Source: CAYMKL01 sp964390805
GTDB lineage: Bacteria > Chloroflexota > Anaerolineae > VGOG01
NCBI GenBank assembly: GCA_964390805.1
Contig: CAYMKL010000034.1
Coordinates: 1-53,208 of the forward strand
DNA: 53,208 bases
Reading direction: 5' to 3'
Numbering within the stretch: position 1 is the stretch's first letter; every line of letters begins with the position of its first letter. Position numbers and translations under genes: made by a program. Under the pieces are notes generated by a model. That model worked only from the letters and a program-made list of their open reading frames with translations, was not told where the DNA came from and made no database searches. Below, piece after piece: positions 32,395 through 40,912 of this stretch.

Positions 32395-33069
32395 ATGAGT
32401 ACTGGCAATCGTGTCACCGAGTCCAGAGAGATCAGCAACTTTGACCGAGTTGCTCTGAGGGACTATGGCGAACTGGTCATCACGCAAGGCGGGCAAGAAT
32501 CTCTTACCATTGAGGCCCATCCAGACATCCTGCCCAAGATCAAGACTGAGGTAAGGGCTGGCAAGCTCGTCATCAAGATCAGCGGAACCTGGCTGGACAA
32601 GCTAGGCGACGCCCTCTCCACCGGCCTCATCAGACTGCGGATCAAATACAACCTGACAGTGAAGAAGCTCACCGGCCTGGAGATTGCCGGCGCTGCCAGC
32701 GTCAAGGCCTCCGACATTGAAACCGATCGCCTGGCGCTGAAATTGAGCGGAGCCGGCCAAGTCAACATCAAGGCGCTTTCTGCAGAGGTGCTAGAAGTAG
32801 ACCTGCCTGGCGCTTGCGCGATCAATGTGAGTGGCAAGGTGGGGGAGCAGAGGATTGCGATGAGCGGCGCCGGGAGCTACCGCGCTCCTAAGCTGGAGAG
32901 CAAACGCGCCAGCGTGGACCTCAGAGGCGCTGGGCAGGCTACGGTCTGGGCAGTCGAAGACCTGGACGTGGTCATCAGGGGTCTTGGCAGCGTGGAGTAT
33001 TACGGCACGCCCACGCTCAAGAAGAGCATCTCAGGCATCGGGACTATCACCAGCTTGGGGAATCCCTAA
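32395..33069 (+). CDS. GIN-domain (DUF2807) protein
   Basis: The 224-residue product is a beta-solenoid-like repeat protein of the DUF2807/GIN family: REISNFDRVALRDYGELVITQGGQESLTIEA, then repeated LTGLEIAGAASVKAS / LALKLSGAGQVNIKA / QRIAMSGAGSYRAP. No signal peptide is visible, although many family members are exported. Function is unknown. ATG 32395 has GGAGG 8 nt upstream; ATG 32389 is too close to it. Confidence 0.8.
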   Translation: MSTGNRVTESREISNFDRVALRDYGELVITQGGQESLTIEAHPDILPKIKTEVRAGKLVIKISGTWLDKLGDALSTGLIRLRIKYNLTVKKLTGLEIAGAASVKASDIETDRLALKLSGAGQVNIKALSAEVLEVDLPGACAINVSGKVGEQRIAMSGAGSYRAPKLESKRASVDLRGAGQATVWAVEDLDVVIRGLGSVEYYGTPTLKKSISGIGTITSLGNP

Positions 33070-33152
33070 GATTTGGAGGATTGTGGGGAAAGATGCTGAA
33101 TATGGAGGACATACTCCCGGCTGCCGGAACTAGCTAGTGAGGAGTGTCTCTG

Positions 33153-35291
33153 GTGAGGCCAGTTGTCAAGAAGGTCACGCGCTTTCGGACCATGCATGGC
33201 TGGGCAAATCGCATCCTGCGCATTGATCTGAGCGACATGCGCATCGAGGCACAGGAGACAGCGTCCTACGTGCCGGAGTACCTCGGGGCTCGCGGGATCG
33301 CTGCCAGGTTGTGCTGGGAAGAGTATGCGGAGCCTGTCGAGCCTTTTGATCCCGCCAATCCACTGATGGTCTTTCCGGGCGCGCTGACCGGATCGCGTTC
33401 GCCCTACTCGGGACGCACCATCGTGTGCACGTTCAGTCCCCAGGCATTTCCCCATCCCTGGTTCACCCGTTCCAGCGTCGGCGGGCACTTCGGCGGGGAG
33501 CTCAAGCGGGCCGGATATGACGGCATCGTCGTGATCGGGGCGAGCGAGACGCCGGTGCACATACGCGTCCGCGATGATGAGGTGAGCATCCTGCCCGCCG
33601 ATGACCTGTGGGGGCTGGACACCATGGACACGCTGGAAGCCACAGCGTCAACGGAAGGCAAGGGTGTGCGCTCCCTGGTCATCGGGCCTGCCGGTGAGCG
33701 GCTGAGCCGCATCGCCACCATCCACGCGGCCAGCTCGTCCGTCTGCGGCCAGGGGGGCTTTGGCGCAGTCATGGGATCCAAGAAGCTGAAGGCCATCTCG
33801 GTGGCCGGCTCGGGGCAGGTGTCCCTGGCGCGTCCAGAGACCATCACGTCCATCGCCCGGACCCTCGCCCGGATGTTCGCTGAGGACGGGCGGACCGGCC
33901 CGCTCGACTTTTTCGGTGATCTCGAAAAGCTCAACCAGCAACTCGCCACAGAAGGAGGCGGCAGGGCGGTATGCCGCGCCTGCACCGAGTCGTGCATCAC
34001 CCCCTGTGCGGCATACTTTCGGGATATGCCTGGGGTTGTGTACGACCGCGAATGGAGCGGGCATTGGGTCTGCGTCGGAACCAGGTTTCATGGCTTCGAC
34101 CCTGCGGATACGTCGCCACTGCGGGCGATCTACGATTGGCAATTGGCTCGTCGCCCCGCTTTCGAACTGAACGTCCTCTCCAATCGCTACGGCCTGAGCC
34201 AGTCTGACATCATCACGGGCATGGTGCCCTGGCTGATCGCCTGCCAAAAGGCCGGCCTGATATCCGAGATCAACGGCCTGCCCATGGATTGGCAGTCGCC
34301 GACATTCTGGGCCGAGTTCCTGCGCGCTATCGCCTATCGCCAGGGCCTGGGGGATGTCCTGGCCGAGGGCGGGTGGGCAGCGTCGAGGGCCTTGGGACTG
34401 GGCGAGGATCTGGCGCGCCGTCGTTATCCCGGCTGGGGTCATAATTCGCATTGTGATGGCCTCGAGGGGGGCAGGATCACTTTCCCCTACTGGCTGGTCT
34501 CCGCGTTGCAGTGGCTGTCCGATACCCGCGATCCCTTCGGCAGCGGACACGGCTACCTGTGGGCAAATAGCGCCGCCAACTGCGCTGCTGAGCTGGCTAC
34601 CGATGCAGAACGGGCTGCCGCGCTGGATCGGATCCGCGCCATCGGGCAGCGCGTCTACCACAGCCCTGACGCCGTGGATCCATGCAGCGGCTACAAGGGC
34701 AAGGCATATCCGGGATATTACCAAACCCTGCGCTCGGTGATGAAGGACTGCGTGCCCGTGGACGCTCATTTCCCGCTGATCCATCGCCAGAACGCGCCCG
34801 ATGGCTACTGGCGGCTGCGCGACATCGAAGCCGCTTCATCACATGTACGTAGCGGCGTCGGCGACATCGAGGGGCCTTCCATTGAGTACCATCTTTTCGC
34901 CGCCGGTACTGGTGTGCCCTGGTCTGAGGAGGAGTTCGAGCGGGCCGCGGCGCGCGTCTGCACTATTGAGCGGGCCTTGCAGGTGCGGTATTGGGGGCGT
35001 GATCGCCAGACAGACGAGATGGTCTTGCCCTACTTTGAGCAGACAGAGCTGAACCAGAATCCTTTCTTGGATAAACGCTACGGCCTGGATCGCGAGCAGT
35101 TCAAGCCCGTCGTGGACGAATTCTACACCCTGCACGGTTGGGACGCCGAAAGGGGTTGGCCCACCCGGGAGTGTCTGCGCGAGCTTGACATGGAGGATGT
35201 GTACGAGCCTATGGTGGCCGGGGCGGCAAGGGCAGGGAGGTCAACCGATCTCGGAATTAGAGCGCGCGCGTTTGATCCCTTGGGCACCTGA
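33153..35291 (+). CDS. Aldehyde:ferredoxin oxidoreductase family protein (AOR no. 1)
   Basis: Tungsten-bispterin enzymes of this family oxidise aldehydes, or in BamB-type proteins reduce aromatics, with ferredoxin. The 712-residue product has the N-terminal AOR domain (GWANRILRIDLS, GGHFGGELKRAGYDGIVVIG, IGPAGERLSRIA, GFGAVMGSKKLKAISV). The 4Fe-4S ligands are CRACTESC (near 273-280) and a fourth Cys in LRSVMKDCVPVD (near 533). It is longer than classical AOR (about 605) and only distantly like AOR no. 2. GTG 33153 has AGGAG 8 nt upstream; ATG 33192 at MHGWANRIL is also plausible. It sits among toxin-antitoxin genes, with a decayed duplicate tail at 35693. Confidence 0.88.
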   Translation: MRPVVKKVTRFRTMHGWANRILRIDLSDMRIEAQETASYVPEYLGARGIAARLCWEEYAEPVEPFDPANPLMVFPGALTGSRSPYSGRTIVCTFSPQAFPHPWFTRSSVGGHFGGELKRAGYDGIVVIGASETPVHIRVRDDEVSILPADDLWGLDTMDTLEATASTEGKGVRSLVIGPAGERLSRIATIHAASSSVCGQGGFGAVMGSKKLKAISVAGSGQVSLARPETITSIARTLARMFAEDGRTGPLDFFGDLEKLNQQLATEGGGRAVCRACTESCITPCAAYFRDMPGVVYDREWSGHWVCVGTRFHGFDPADTSPLRAIYDWQLARRPAFELNVLSNRYGLSQSDIITGMVPWLIACQKAGLISEINGLPMDWQSPTFWAEFLRAIAYRQGLGDVLAEGGWAASRALGLGEDLARRRYPGWGHNSHCDGLEGGRITFPYWLVSALQWLSDTRDPFGSGHGYLWANSAANCAAELATDAERAAALDRIRAIGQRVYHSPDAVDPCSGYKGKAYPGYYQTLRSVMKDCVPVDAHFPLIHRQNAPDGYWRLRDIEAASSHVRSGVGDIEGPSIEYHLFAAGTGVPWSEEEFERAAARVCTIERALQVRYWGRDRQTDEMVLPYFEQTELNQNPFLDKRYGLDREQFKPVVDEFYTLHGWDAERGWPTRECLRELDMEDVYEPMVAGAARAGRSTDLGIRARAFDPLGT

Positions 35292-35322
35292 AAAGCAAGA
35301 AAGTAGACCGTGAGGATGGCTC

Positions 35323-35604
35323 ATGTACATCAGTAGATTGGATAAAGAGCTACAAGTACCCGAATTCAAGACCTACGAGGAGGAAGCTGTATTCTGGGAC
35401 AATCTTGACACCGCCGATTTCATGGAAGACGATGGAGAGTGGTTTCGTTTTGAGACCCCAAATAAGCGAGCGATTCGTGTTGCAGTTCTTCCCGGGATTG
35501 CGGATGAACTCGCGCGGCATGCCCGTGCACAGGGGGTATCCATTGAGACACTAGTCAACGTCATTCTGGCTGATCGCCTGCGCGAATCGGCTGTGACAAG
35601 CTAG
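35323..35604 (+). CDS. CopG-type antitoxin
   Basis: The 93-residue product matches CopG-family antitoxins: EEEAVFWDNLDTADFMED at the N-terminus, and a ribbon-helix-helix segment RAIRVAVLPGIADELARHARAQGVSIETLVNVILADRL. These bind operator DNA and normally pair with a BrnT- or RelE-like toxin. No intact toxin gene is adjacent, so it seems orphaned. Confidence 0.75.
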   Translation: MYISRLDKELQVPEFKTYEEEAVFWDNLDTADFMEDDGEWFRFETPNKRAIRVAVLPGIADELARHARAQGVSIETLVNVILADRLRESAVTS

Positions 35605-35692
35605 GCAAATCCGATCAAGGTCGAGTACGCGGCCGAACGCACACGGAGGCGGATTCGGTGAGCAGTGAGACGGCCGCTTAGCTCCACCGTTA

Positions 35693-35821
35693 GTGGACGA
35701 ATTCTACGCCCTGCACGGCTGGGACGCCGAAAGGGGTTGGCCCACCCGAGAGCGTCTTCGCGAACTCGACATGGAGGATGTGTATGAGCCTATGGTGGCC
35801 GGGGCATCAATGTCCGGGTGA
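35693..35821 (+). pseudogene. Remnant of a second AOR gene (C-terminal tail)
   Basis: The 42 codons before the stop (VDEFYALHGWDAERGWPT ... EDVYEPMVAGA) repeat the C-terminus of AOR no. 1 (from 35110) with only a few changes, then end at a TGA. Everything upstream of that copy is missing. It points to a former tandem AOR duplication. Confidence 0.8.
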
Positions 35822-36338
35822 TACGCCAATTGATGAAGATCAACTACCTGCCGTTGACCTAAAATCAGAAGAGGATATCCGGGAGCTACTACGGGTTGAT
35901 CTGAGCGATTCTGAGGAGGATATAGAAGAACTCTTTGACCAACTTACTAAAGATCTGTCGGAGGCATTACGAGAAGTTGTGGTAGATCTCTCCGAGCTAA
36001 TTCTGAAACAGCTTAAGCAAGATGCCCTTTCAATGCTGAGAGATCGCGAGAAGGATAGAACCTCGTTTTAAGCTCGTCTTGCCAAAGTGTGGCACAAACC
36101 ATTGGCACTACTGGAAATGCTTCTGGCTACTGCGCTTGAAGCTGGCGATGACTTCAATCGTGAGTTTCGCCCAAGAGTTGTGGAGCGGGATGACTATGTG
36201 TTTGAGGTGCTAACCCGTTTGCATGCTCGGACATGTCAGCTTACCTCCGAGATACTGGTTCTGCTCAAGTCAGGTCACGCTGATGGGGCACACGCGAGGT
36301 TCGCATTTGAATGGAACGGAAGAGATGGAAGATCGTGA
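35778..36338 (+). pseudogene. Broken DUF5677-type gene
   Basis: Two same-frame segments, 35778-36071 and 36087-36338, are separated by one in-frame TAA (36069-36071). Together they read ...LKQDALSMLRDREKDRTSF-stop-ARLAKVWHKPLALLEMLLATALEAG... and FEVLTRLHARTCQLTSEILVLLKSGHADGAHAR, which resembles the N-terminal half of DUF5677 proteins as I recall them. The rest of the family sequence is missing after HADGAHARF, where the TrmO-like gene begins. The apparent start lies inside the AOR remnant, so the 5' end is also lost. Function of the intact family is unknown. Confidence 0.6.
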
Positions 36339-36789
36339 TCTCGAGAACATCGAAATGAGACCCATAGGGTTTGTGAGCCGAACTTCAGCGAGTGAGAACG
36401 ATAGAGACAGGAGCCTTGTCGCAAAGGTTGTGCTTGACGAGGATCTTGGACCAGCCTTGGATGGAATAGAAGACTGGTCACACATCTATGTGATCTTCTG
36501 GCTAGACAGGGTGGTACGTAGTGACGAACCCGTTTTGCGCCACCCAGGTAATTGTGTCGGAATCTTTGCCGCGAGGTCTCCCATTCATCCTAATCCGATA
36601 GGACTGACTCTGGTGGAGCTCGTTAAGCGGGAGAGGAATGTCCTTTGGGTGAGAGGCCTTGACGCCTATGATGGGACGCCTGTATTGGATATCAAGCCGT
36701 ACCCCGACTGGGAGCGAGGTCGCTTGATCGTTGTGACGGATTTCAAGGTCCCAGAATGGCTGACGAGGCTCATGAAACAGCAGGAGTGA
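36325..36789 (+). CDS. TrmO/TsaA-like tRNA methyltransferase family protein (UPF0066)
   Basis: The 154-residue product has the UPF0066 core: MRPIGFVSR, LDGIEDWSHIYVIFWLDR, the signature FAARSPIHPNPIGLTLVELV, and LDAYDGTPVLDIKPYPDW. E. coli TrmO methylates t6A37 of tRNA-Thr with SAM. ATG 36325 is chosen because the longer frame upstream (to 36223) runs through the broken DUF5677 gene. ATG 36355 (MRPIGF) is also possible. It is somewhat A/T-richer than the core genes. Confidence 0.82.
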   Translation: MEDRDLENIEMRPIGFVSRTSASENDRDRSLVAKVVLDEDLGPALDGIEDWSHIYVIFWLDRVVRSDEPVLRHPGNCVGIFAARSPIHPNPIGLTLVELVKRERNVLWVRGLDAYDGTPVLDIKPYPDWERGRLIVVTDFKVPEWLTRLMKQQE

Positions 36790-36903
36790 GCTGATCCAGT
36801 AGGTGACGACGCCATTGCAGGTGACTGAACTCTTTCATTAAGACAGTGCAGGCTCAGTCCAGACAAGTCAGCTAACACGCCTTGGGGGGGGGCTATGTGA
36901 ACT

Positions 36904-37548
36904 ATGATTAACGATAGAGAAGCACGGGCTTGTATCCCTGTACCTGTAAATCCCGACTTCTTCCATCCACATTGCGTTCTTCCTTACGGCTTGGCGTCAG
37001 AGCACATTCGTCAGGCTATGATGGACTTTGTAGACTTCCTGGGTTTCATCAACCAGCAGCTTCACACGAAGGAAATGCCTCGTCTTGAGAGTTTCTTGAT
37101 GCCGGCCAGTTTCAGTAGCATGGTGGGCGAGTTTATGAACATCAGTATCCCGAAGCACTGCTCTAGCCTGGTGAAGAACCAGTATCACAACGGACATCCT
37201 GATTTGATTCCAAGTGGGATGTTCCCCAACAATGCGGTGCAGTATGCGCAAGACGGTATCGAGATCAAAGGATCACGTCATGCAAGGGGATGGCAGGGAC
37301 ACAACCCGGAGTCTGTCTGGCTTGTGGTGTTCCATTTTGACAGCAACACATCCAATGACGAGAGAAAGGGTATCGGTCCCAAGCGGTTTCGTTTCAAGGG
37401 CGTGTATGGTGCTAAGCTCGAAAAAGAGGATTGGACATTTTCGGGGCGTTCAGCCACCAGCCGCCGGACGATCACTGCCAGTGTAAACCGAAATGGTGTG
37501 GGGAAAATGAAAGCCAACTGGGTATATGAGGACTCAGGCGAGGGGTAG
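36904..37548 (+). CDS. Probable type II restriction endonuclease
   Basis: The 214-residue product has a PD-(D/E)XK-like active site: YHNGHPDLIPSG (Asp) followed by DGIEIKGSRH (E-x-K), within NNAVQYAQDGIEIKGS. The C-terminal half (FRFKGVYGAKLEKEDWTFSGR) has no known motif. It is convergent with, and overlaps by 15 bp, the DNA methyltransferase gene. This is the standard setting of a restriction-modification pair. The recognition sequence cannot be inferred. It follows a GGGGGGG purine tract. Confidence 0.75.
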   Translation: MINDREARACIPVPVNPDFFHPHCVLPYGLASEHIRQAMMDFVDFLGFINQQLHTKEMPRLESFLMPASFSSMVGEFMNISIPKHCSSLVKNQYHNGHPDLIPSGMFPNNAVQYAQDGIEIKGSRHARGWQGHNPESVWLVVFHFDSNTSNDERKGIGPKRFRFKGVYGAKLEKEDWTFSGRSATSRRTITASVNRNGVGKMKANWVYEDSGEG

Positions 37549-38478
37549 ACTCAATTGAGCTTCTCTGGTAGTGAGGCGGCTCAGGGTAGGGATGGCTTGC
37601 TGACTCATTGTGTAGTATTCTTCGTAGCGTTCAATGCCGATACAAGAATAACCGATGGCTTCAGCAGCAGCAACCGTGGAGCCAGAACCCATAAATGGAT
37701 CTGCAACAACGCCCTCGCCAAGCGGCAGAGAAGCATAAACGATCTGTCGCAGGAATGATTGAGGCTTTAGACTTGGATGGTTAGCGATTTTGCGTTCTCT
37801 TTGAGGTGTACGTTCGCTTTCAATAACATCTTTCAGGGGATTGCCGTCAGGTTTTCGACGTAGTCCTCCTGTTTGGAATTCTTTCAGACAATCGCTTACT
37901 CTCATGCCATTCGGGATAGGTTTGCGAAATACCCCCCATGGCTCATAACAGCCTCGTGGCATTGTGCAAACATCAGGAAATTCCTTTTCAGCATTCTTTG
38001 GTCTATCACCGCCGCGCAGTGTTTTTACCAATCTAATGATCTGGCCGCGGAATTCAAAGCCCGAATCTACAATAGCTGTAAAGACCATCTGAGAAAGGAA
38101 AACATTCGAAGCAAGAAAGACATGCCCTCCAGGGCTCAGAGCTTGCAGAGCAAGTTCAGCCCACCTGGAAAAAAACTGTCGTATCCGCTTTCTTTCTTTG
38201 TGGTTAAGCGCAGTAAATCGAGGCAGAGGAGAACGCTTGTGCCCATCGAACGAAGGCGGAATGCGCCAAATGCCGCCGTTACCATTTGCTCGTTTTTCCA
38301 GTTGATCGGGGTCATATTCTTTTACGCCATACGGTGGGTCTGTCACAATTGCGTGGATGCTTTCTTGTGGTATCCTACTCATCCATTCAAAGCAATCGGC
38401 ATGAATCACAATGGAAGTCGTGAATGAGTAGAACTCGTAATCTAAAGCGTAAAGCTGTTGAAGTTGGTCCATTGTCAT
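37534..38478 (-). CDS. DNA methyltransferase (N4-cytosine/N6-adenine type) of the R-M system
   Basis: The 314-residue protein has the catalytic motif TDPPYG (near 47-52) before the SAM motif ADPFMGSGSTVAAAEAIGYSCIGIE (near 263-287), the beta-class order. Between them lie LSPGGHVFLASN and a target-recognition region. It modifies the site cut by the convergent endonuclease. ATG 38478 follows AGGTGA; a GTG at 38487 directly abuts the stop of the Phd-like gene. Low GC and A-rich codon use suggest acquisition by transfer. Confidence 0.88.
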   Translation of the reverse strand: MTMDQLQQLYALDYEFYSFTTSIVIHADCFEWMSRIPQESIHAIVTDPPYGVKEYDPDQLEKRANGNGGIWRIPPSFDGHKRSPLPRFTALNHKERKRIRQFFSRWAELALQALSPGGHVFLASNVFLSQMVFTAIVDSGFEFRGQIIRLVKTLRGGDRPKNAEKEFPDVCTMPRGCYEPWGVFRKPIPNGMRVSDCLKEFQTGGLRRKPDGNPLKDVIESERTPQRERKIANHPSLKPQSFLRQIVYASLPLGEGVVADPFMGSGSTVAAAEAIGYSCIGIERYEEYYTMSQQAIPTLSRLTTREAQLSLPLA

Positions 38479-38487
38479 GGCTGTCAC

Positions 38488-38730
38488 CTATTGGCCGACC
38501 GTTTCTCCGAAGTCATAAGCTGGGCTGAGTTCTCGAATTACATTTCCTATTTTTTCTCTCTCTCCCTCTCCAGCCGCCAGCAATCTCTCAAGGTCTGGCA
38601 GGCTAAGCAGTATAGCCTGCGATGTGTTGCGGCGTTTGATTATATATCTGGTATCATTTTGAACCACGTCATCGAGAATACGCCCAAAATTGTTCTGTGC
38701 TTCTGTTGATGGAATAGTTTTCGTAGTCAC
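38488..38730 (-). CDS. Phd/YefM-type antitoxin or repressor, operon leader of the methyltransferase
   Basis: The 80-residue product fits Phd/YefM: TIPSTEAQNNFGRILDDVVQNDTRYIIKRRNTSQAILLSLPDLERLL. It begins with a GTG (38728-38730) after a GGGGG tract. The longer frame to 38862 runs through the promoter and is rejected. Instead of a Doc- or YoeB-like toxin, the methyltransferase follows with no gap. A consensus promoter and a palindrome lie just upstream, so autoregulation of the R-M operon by this protein is likely. Confidence 0.82.
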   Translation of the reverse strand: MTTKTIPSTEAQNNFGRILDDVVQNDTRYIIKRRNTSQAILLSLPDLERLLAAGEGEREKIGNVIRELSPAYDFGETVGQ

Positions 38731-38743
38731 ATTTACCCCCAAA

Positions 38744-38772
38744 TTGGCTGTATTAGCTAATATGCCTATATT
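38744..38772 (+). promoter_or_regulatory. Promoter of the M29 aminopeptidase gene, overlapping the divergent promoter
   Basis: TTGGCT (38744-38749), a 17-bp spacer, then TATATT (38767-38772). The spacer contains the TATTAGCTAATA palindrome. Confidence 0.4.
38751..38762. promoter_or_regulatory. TATTAGCTAATA palindrome, probable Phd-like operator
   Basis: A perfect 12-bp palindrome. It sits at the predicted +1 of the minus-strand promoter and inside the plus-strand promoter spacer. A repressor bound here could control both directions. Confidence 0.5.
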
Positions 38773-38798
38773 ATACCATAGAACAAATGTTTTGTCAA
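38770..38798 (-). promoter_or_regulatory. Consensus promoter of the Phd-methyltransferase operon
   Basis: On the minus strand, TTGACA (38793-38798), a 17-bp spacer, then TATAAT (38770-38775) with extended ATGG. This is the best match to consensus in the window. Confidence 0.8.
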
Positions 38799-38818
38799 AT
38801 AAGGAAGGACAAGCAACA

Positions 38819-39928
38819 ATGACAGACCCACGAGTTGAGAAACTGGCCGATGTATTGGTCAACTACTCGGTTGCGGTGCAGCCGGGTGACAAGGTGCTGG
38901 TGCAGGGAGATACTCCTAGCGGCCCCTTGCTCAAGGCAGTTTATGCCAAAGTGCTACAGGCGGGAGGGCATCCGCTGACGGTGATCCATCTGCCTGAGAC
39001 GGAGGAGCTGTTCTTCCGCTACGCTTCGGACGAGCAATTGCAGCACGTGCCCGAACCGCTCAAATTGGCCATAGAAACCTACGACGTCTCTATCGGCATC
39101 GGAGGCGCGGCGAACACCAAGGCCCTGAGCAACGTAGACCCGGCCAAGCTGGTCTTGAGAAACCAGTCGCAAGCGGAGATCATGCAAATCTACATGCAGC
39201 GCGCCGCAGCCGGTGAGCTGCGCTGGGTCGGCACGCTGTTCCCGACCAATGCCCATGCTCAAGACGCGGAGATGAGCCTGAGCGAGTACGAGGACTTCGT
39301 CTACAGTGCCTGCATGCCGGACATGGATGACCCAGTGGGCTACTGGCGTCGCTTCTCGGCCTGGCAGCAGAAGATCGTGGACTGGCTTGAGGGCAAGGAG
39401 CAGGTGCGCATCGTCGGCCCAGAGACAGAATTGCGCCTGAGCATCGCCGGGCGCACGTTCATCAACAGCGACGGCAAGAACAACATGCCCAGCGGAGAGG
39501 TCTTCACCGGGCCGGTGGAGGATAGCGTCGAGGGGCACGTCTACTTCTCGTACCCGGCCATCTACCAGGGGCGAGAGGTGGCCGGCATCCGGCTGTGGTT
39601 CGAGGGCGGCAAGGTGGTAAAGGCCAGCGCGGAGAAGAACGAGGACTTCCTGCTCCAGACACTCGACACCGACGAGGGAGCGCGGTACGTGGGAGAGTTC
39701 GCCATCGGCACCAACAAAGGCATCACCCGTTTCACGCGGCAGATCCTCTTCGACGAGAAAATCAACGGCAGCTTCCACATGGCGCTGGGCCGAAGCTATC
39801 CCCGAACAGGTGGCAAGAATGTATCAACGATCCACTGGGATATGATCTGCGACATGCGCGCGGGAGGCGCGATCTGGGTAGACGATGAACTGCTGTACAA
39901 GGACGGGGAATTTGCGATCGAGTTCTGA
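38819..39928 (+). CDS. M29-family aminopeptidase
   Basis: The 369-residue product belongs to the thermophilic aminopeptidase (AmpS/AmpT/PepS) family of metallo-exopeptidases: LADVLVNYSVAVQPGDKVLVQG, NMPSGEVFTGPVEDSVEGHVYFSYP (metal-ligand region), VKASAEKNEDFL, GEFAIGTNKGITRFTRQILFDEKINGSFHMALGRSYP and STIHWDMICDM. All ligand regions are present. ATG 38819 follows AAGGAAGG; the frame upstream of it crosses the promoter region. It is cytoplasmic, with a role in peptide turnover. Confidence 0.93.
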   Translation: MTDPRVEKLADVLVNYSVAVQPGDKVLVQGDTPSGPLLKAVYAKVLQAGGHPLTVIHLPETEELFFRYASDEQLQHVPEPLKLAIETYDVSIGIGGAANTKALSNVDPAKLVLRNQSQAEIMQIYMQRAAAGELRWVGTLFPTNAHAQDAEMSLSEYEDFVYSACMPDMDDPVGYWRRFSAWQQKIVDWLEGKEQVRIVGPETELRLSIAGRTFINSDGKNNMPSGEVFTGPVEDSVEGHVYFSYPAIYQGREVAGIRLWFEGGKVVKASAEKNEDFLLQTLDTDEGARYVGEFAIGTNKGITRFTRQILFDEKINGSFHMALGRSYPRTGGKNVSTIHWDMICDMRAGGAIWVDDELLYKDGEFAIEF

Positions 39929-39952
39929 CAATGTAAAACTAAGGAAGGTACG

Positions 39953-40255
39953 ATGCTAGAGAAAGCTCTTGGAGTTCTGGTGATACTGGCAATCCTCGGG
40001 TGGTATTTCTATGCCTATTTCTCGAGATCAAAGCGCCTGCTAGAAAAATGGGCTAACGAGAGCCGGTATCAGTTGCTGCATGCGGAATACAGATCAATCC
40101 GCAAGCGGCCTTTCCTCTGGTCAGCAAAGGGGCAGGCTGTCTATCGTGTTGAGATTCGCGATGAACAGGGGAACAACCGCAAGGGTTGGGTGCGATGTGG
40201 CAACTGGCTGCTAGGCGTGTTTGCTGACGAAGTGAAAGTGAAGTGGGATAACTAA
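39953..40255 (+). CDS. Small membrane-anchored protein, unknown function
   Basis: The 100-residue product has an N-terminal membrane helix (ALGVLVILAILGWYFYAYF) and a basic cytoplasmic domain with alternating aromatic and charged residues (GQAVYRVEIRDEQGNNRKGWVRCGNW). AAGGAAGG precedes the ATG. No family is recognised. It lies 24 nt after the aminopeptidase and may be co-transcribed. Confidence 0.65.
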   Translation: MLEKALGVLVILAILGWYFYAYFSRSKRLLEKWANESRYQLLHAEYRSIRKRPFLWSAKGQAVYRVEIRDEQGNNRKGWVRCGNWLLGVFADEVKVKWDN

Positions 40256-40333
40256 TGAGTTTCGCCTCAGGCCATCGCAGTTGAAAGCCTCATTGGGCAC
40301 AATGGCCTCAATCACACAAAAGGAGTAGAGACA

Positions 40334-40912
40334 ATGAACTACCAAAGGTTGCTAAAATGGATGATCGGTTTTACGTCTGTCGTGTTCTTCTTGTCAGCCT
40401 GCGGTGCGCCACAAGCCACTGCCGTTCCCACTGCCAGCCCGAGTGCGGCAACGGGACAGGCCCAGTTCACCGATCCCTTCGCTTATTGCGCGGCGGTTGG
40501 CGTTGTTGATGCACCAGACGCGAGATATACCGGCCCCGAGGCACCCGAGGCGGTCGTCAACGGTTTGAGGGAGGTGTTGGGGACACCCGATGACGCCCCA
40601 ATGGAACCGTTCGTTGCAGGGACCTTCTGGCGCTGCATGGACGGCAGGGTCTGGGCTTGCTTCGTCGGCGCCAATTTACCGTGTACAACCAAGGCAGACA
40701 CCAGCCGCACACCCACACCCGATATGGCGGATTTCTGCAAGGCCAATCCAAACTCTGATTTCATTCCAGCCTACGTCACAGGCCGCGCGACGGTCTATGA
40801 ATGGCGTTGCACGAACGGTGCGCCTGAGATCGTCAAACAGTTGGTCGAGCCGGATGCCGAGGGCTTTCTGGCGAACATCTGGTACGAGATCAGCCCAGGT
40901 GACGATTCTTGA
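40334..40912 (+). CDS. Lipoprotein of unknown function
   Basis: The 192-residue product has a lipoprotein signal (SVVFFLSAC, lipidated Cys23), a short Ala/Thr/Pro linker and a C-terminal domain with several cysteines (FAYCAAVG, FWRCMDG, WACFVGANLPC, DFCKANP, YEWRCTNG), which may form disulfides outside the membrane. A GGAG ribosome site precedes the ATG. Its stop overlaps the start of the lspA-like gene (TGATG), so the two are translationally coupled. The function of the domain is unknown. Confidence 0.72.
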   Translation: MNYQRLLKWMIGFTSVVFFLSACGAPQATAVPTASPSAATGQAQFTDPFAYCAAVGVVDAPDARYTGPEAPEAVVNGLREVLGTPDDAPMEPFVAGTFWRCMDGRVWACFVGANLPCTTKADTSRTPTPDMADFCKANPNSDFIPAYVTGRATVYEWRCTNGAPEIVKQLVEPDAEGFLANIWYEISPGDDS

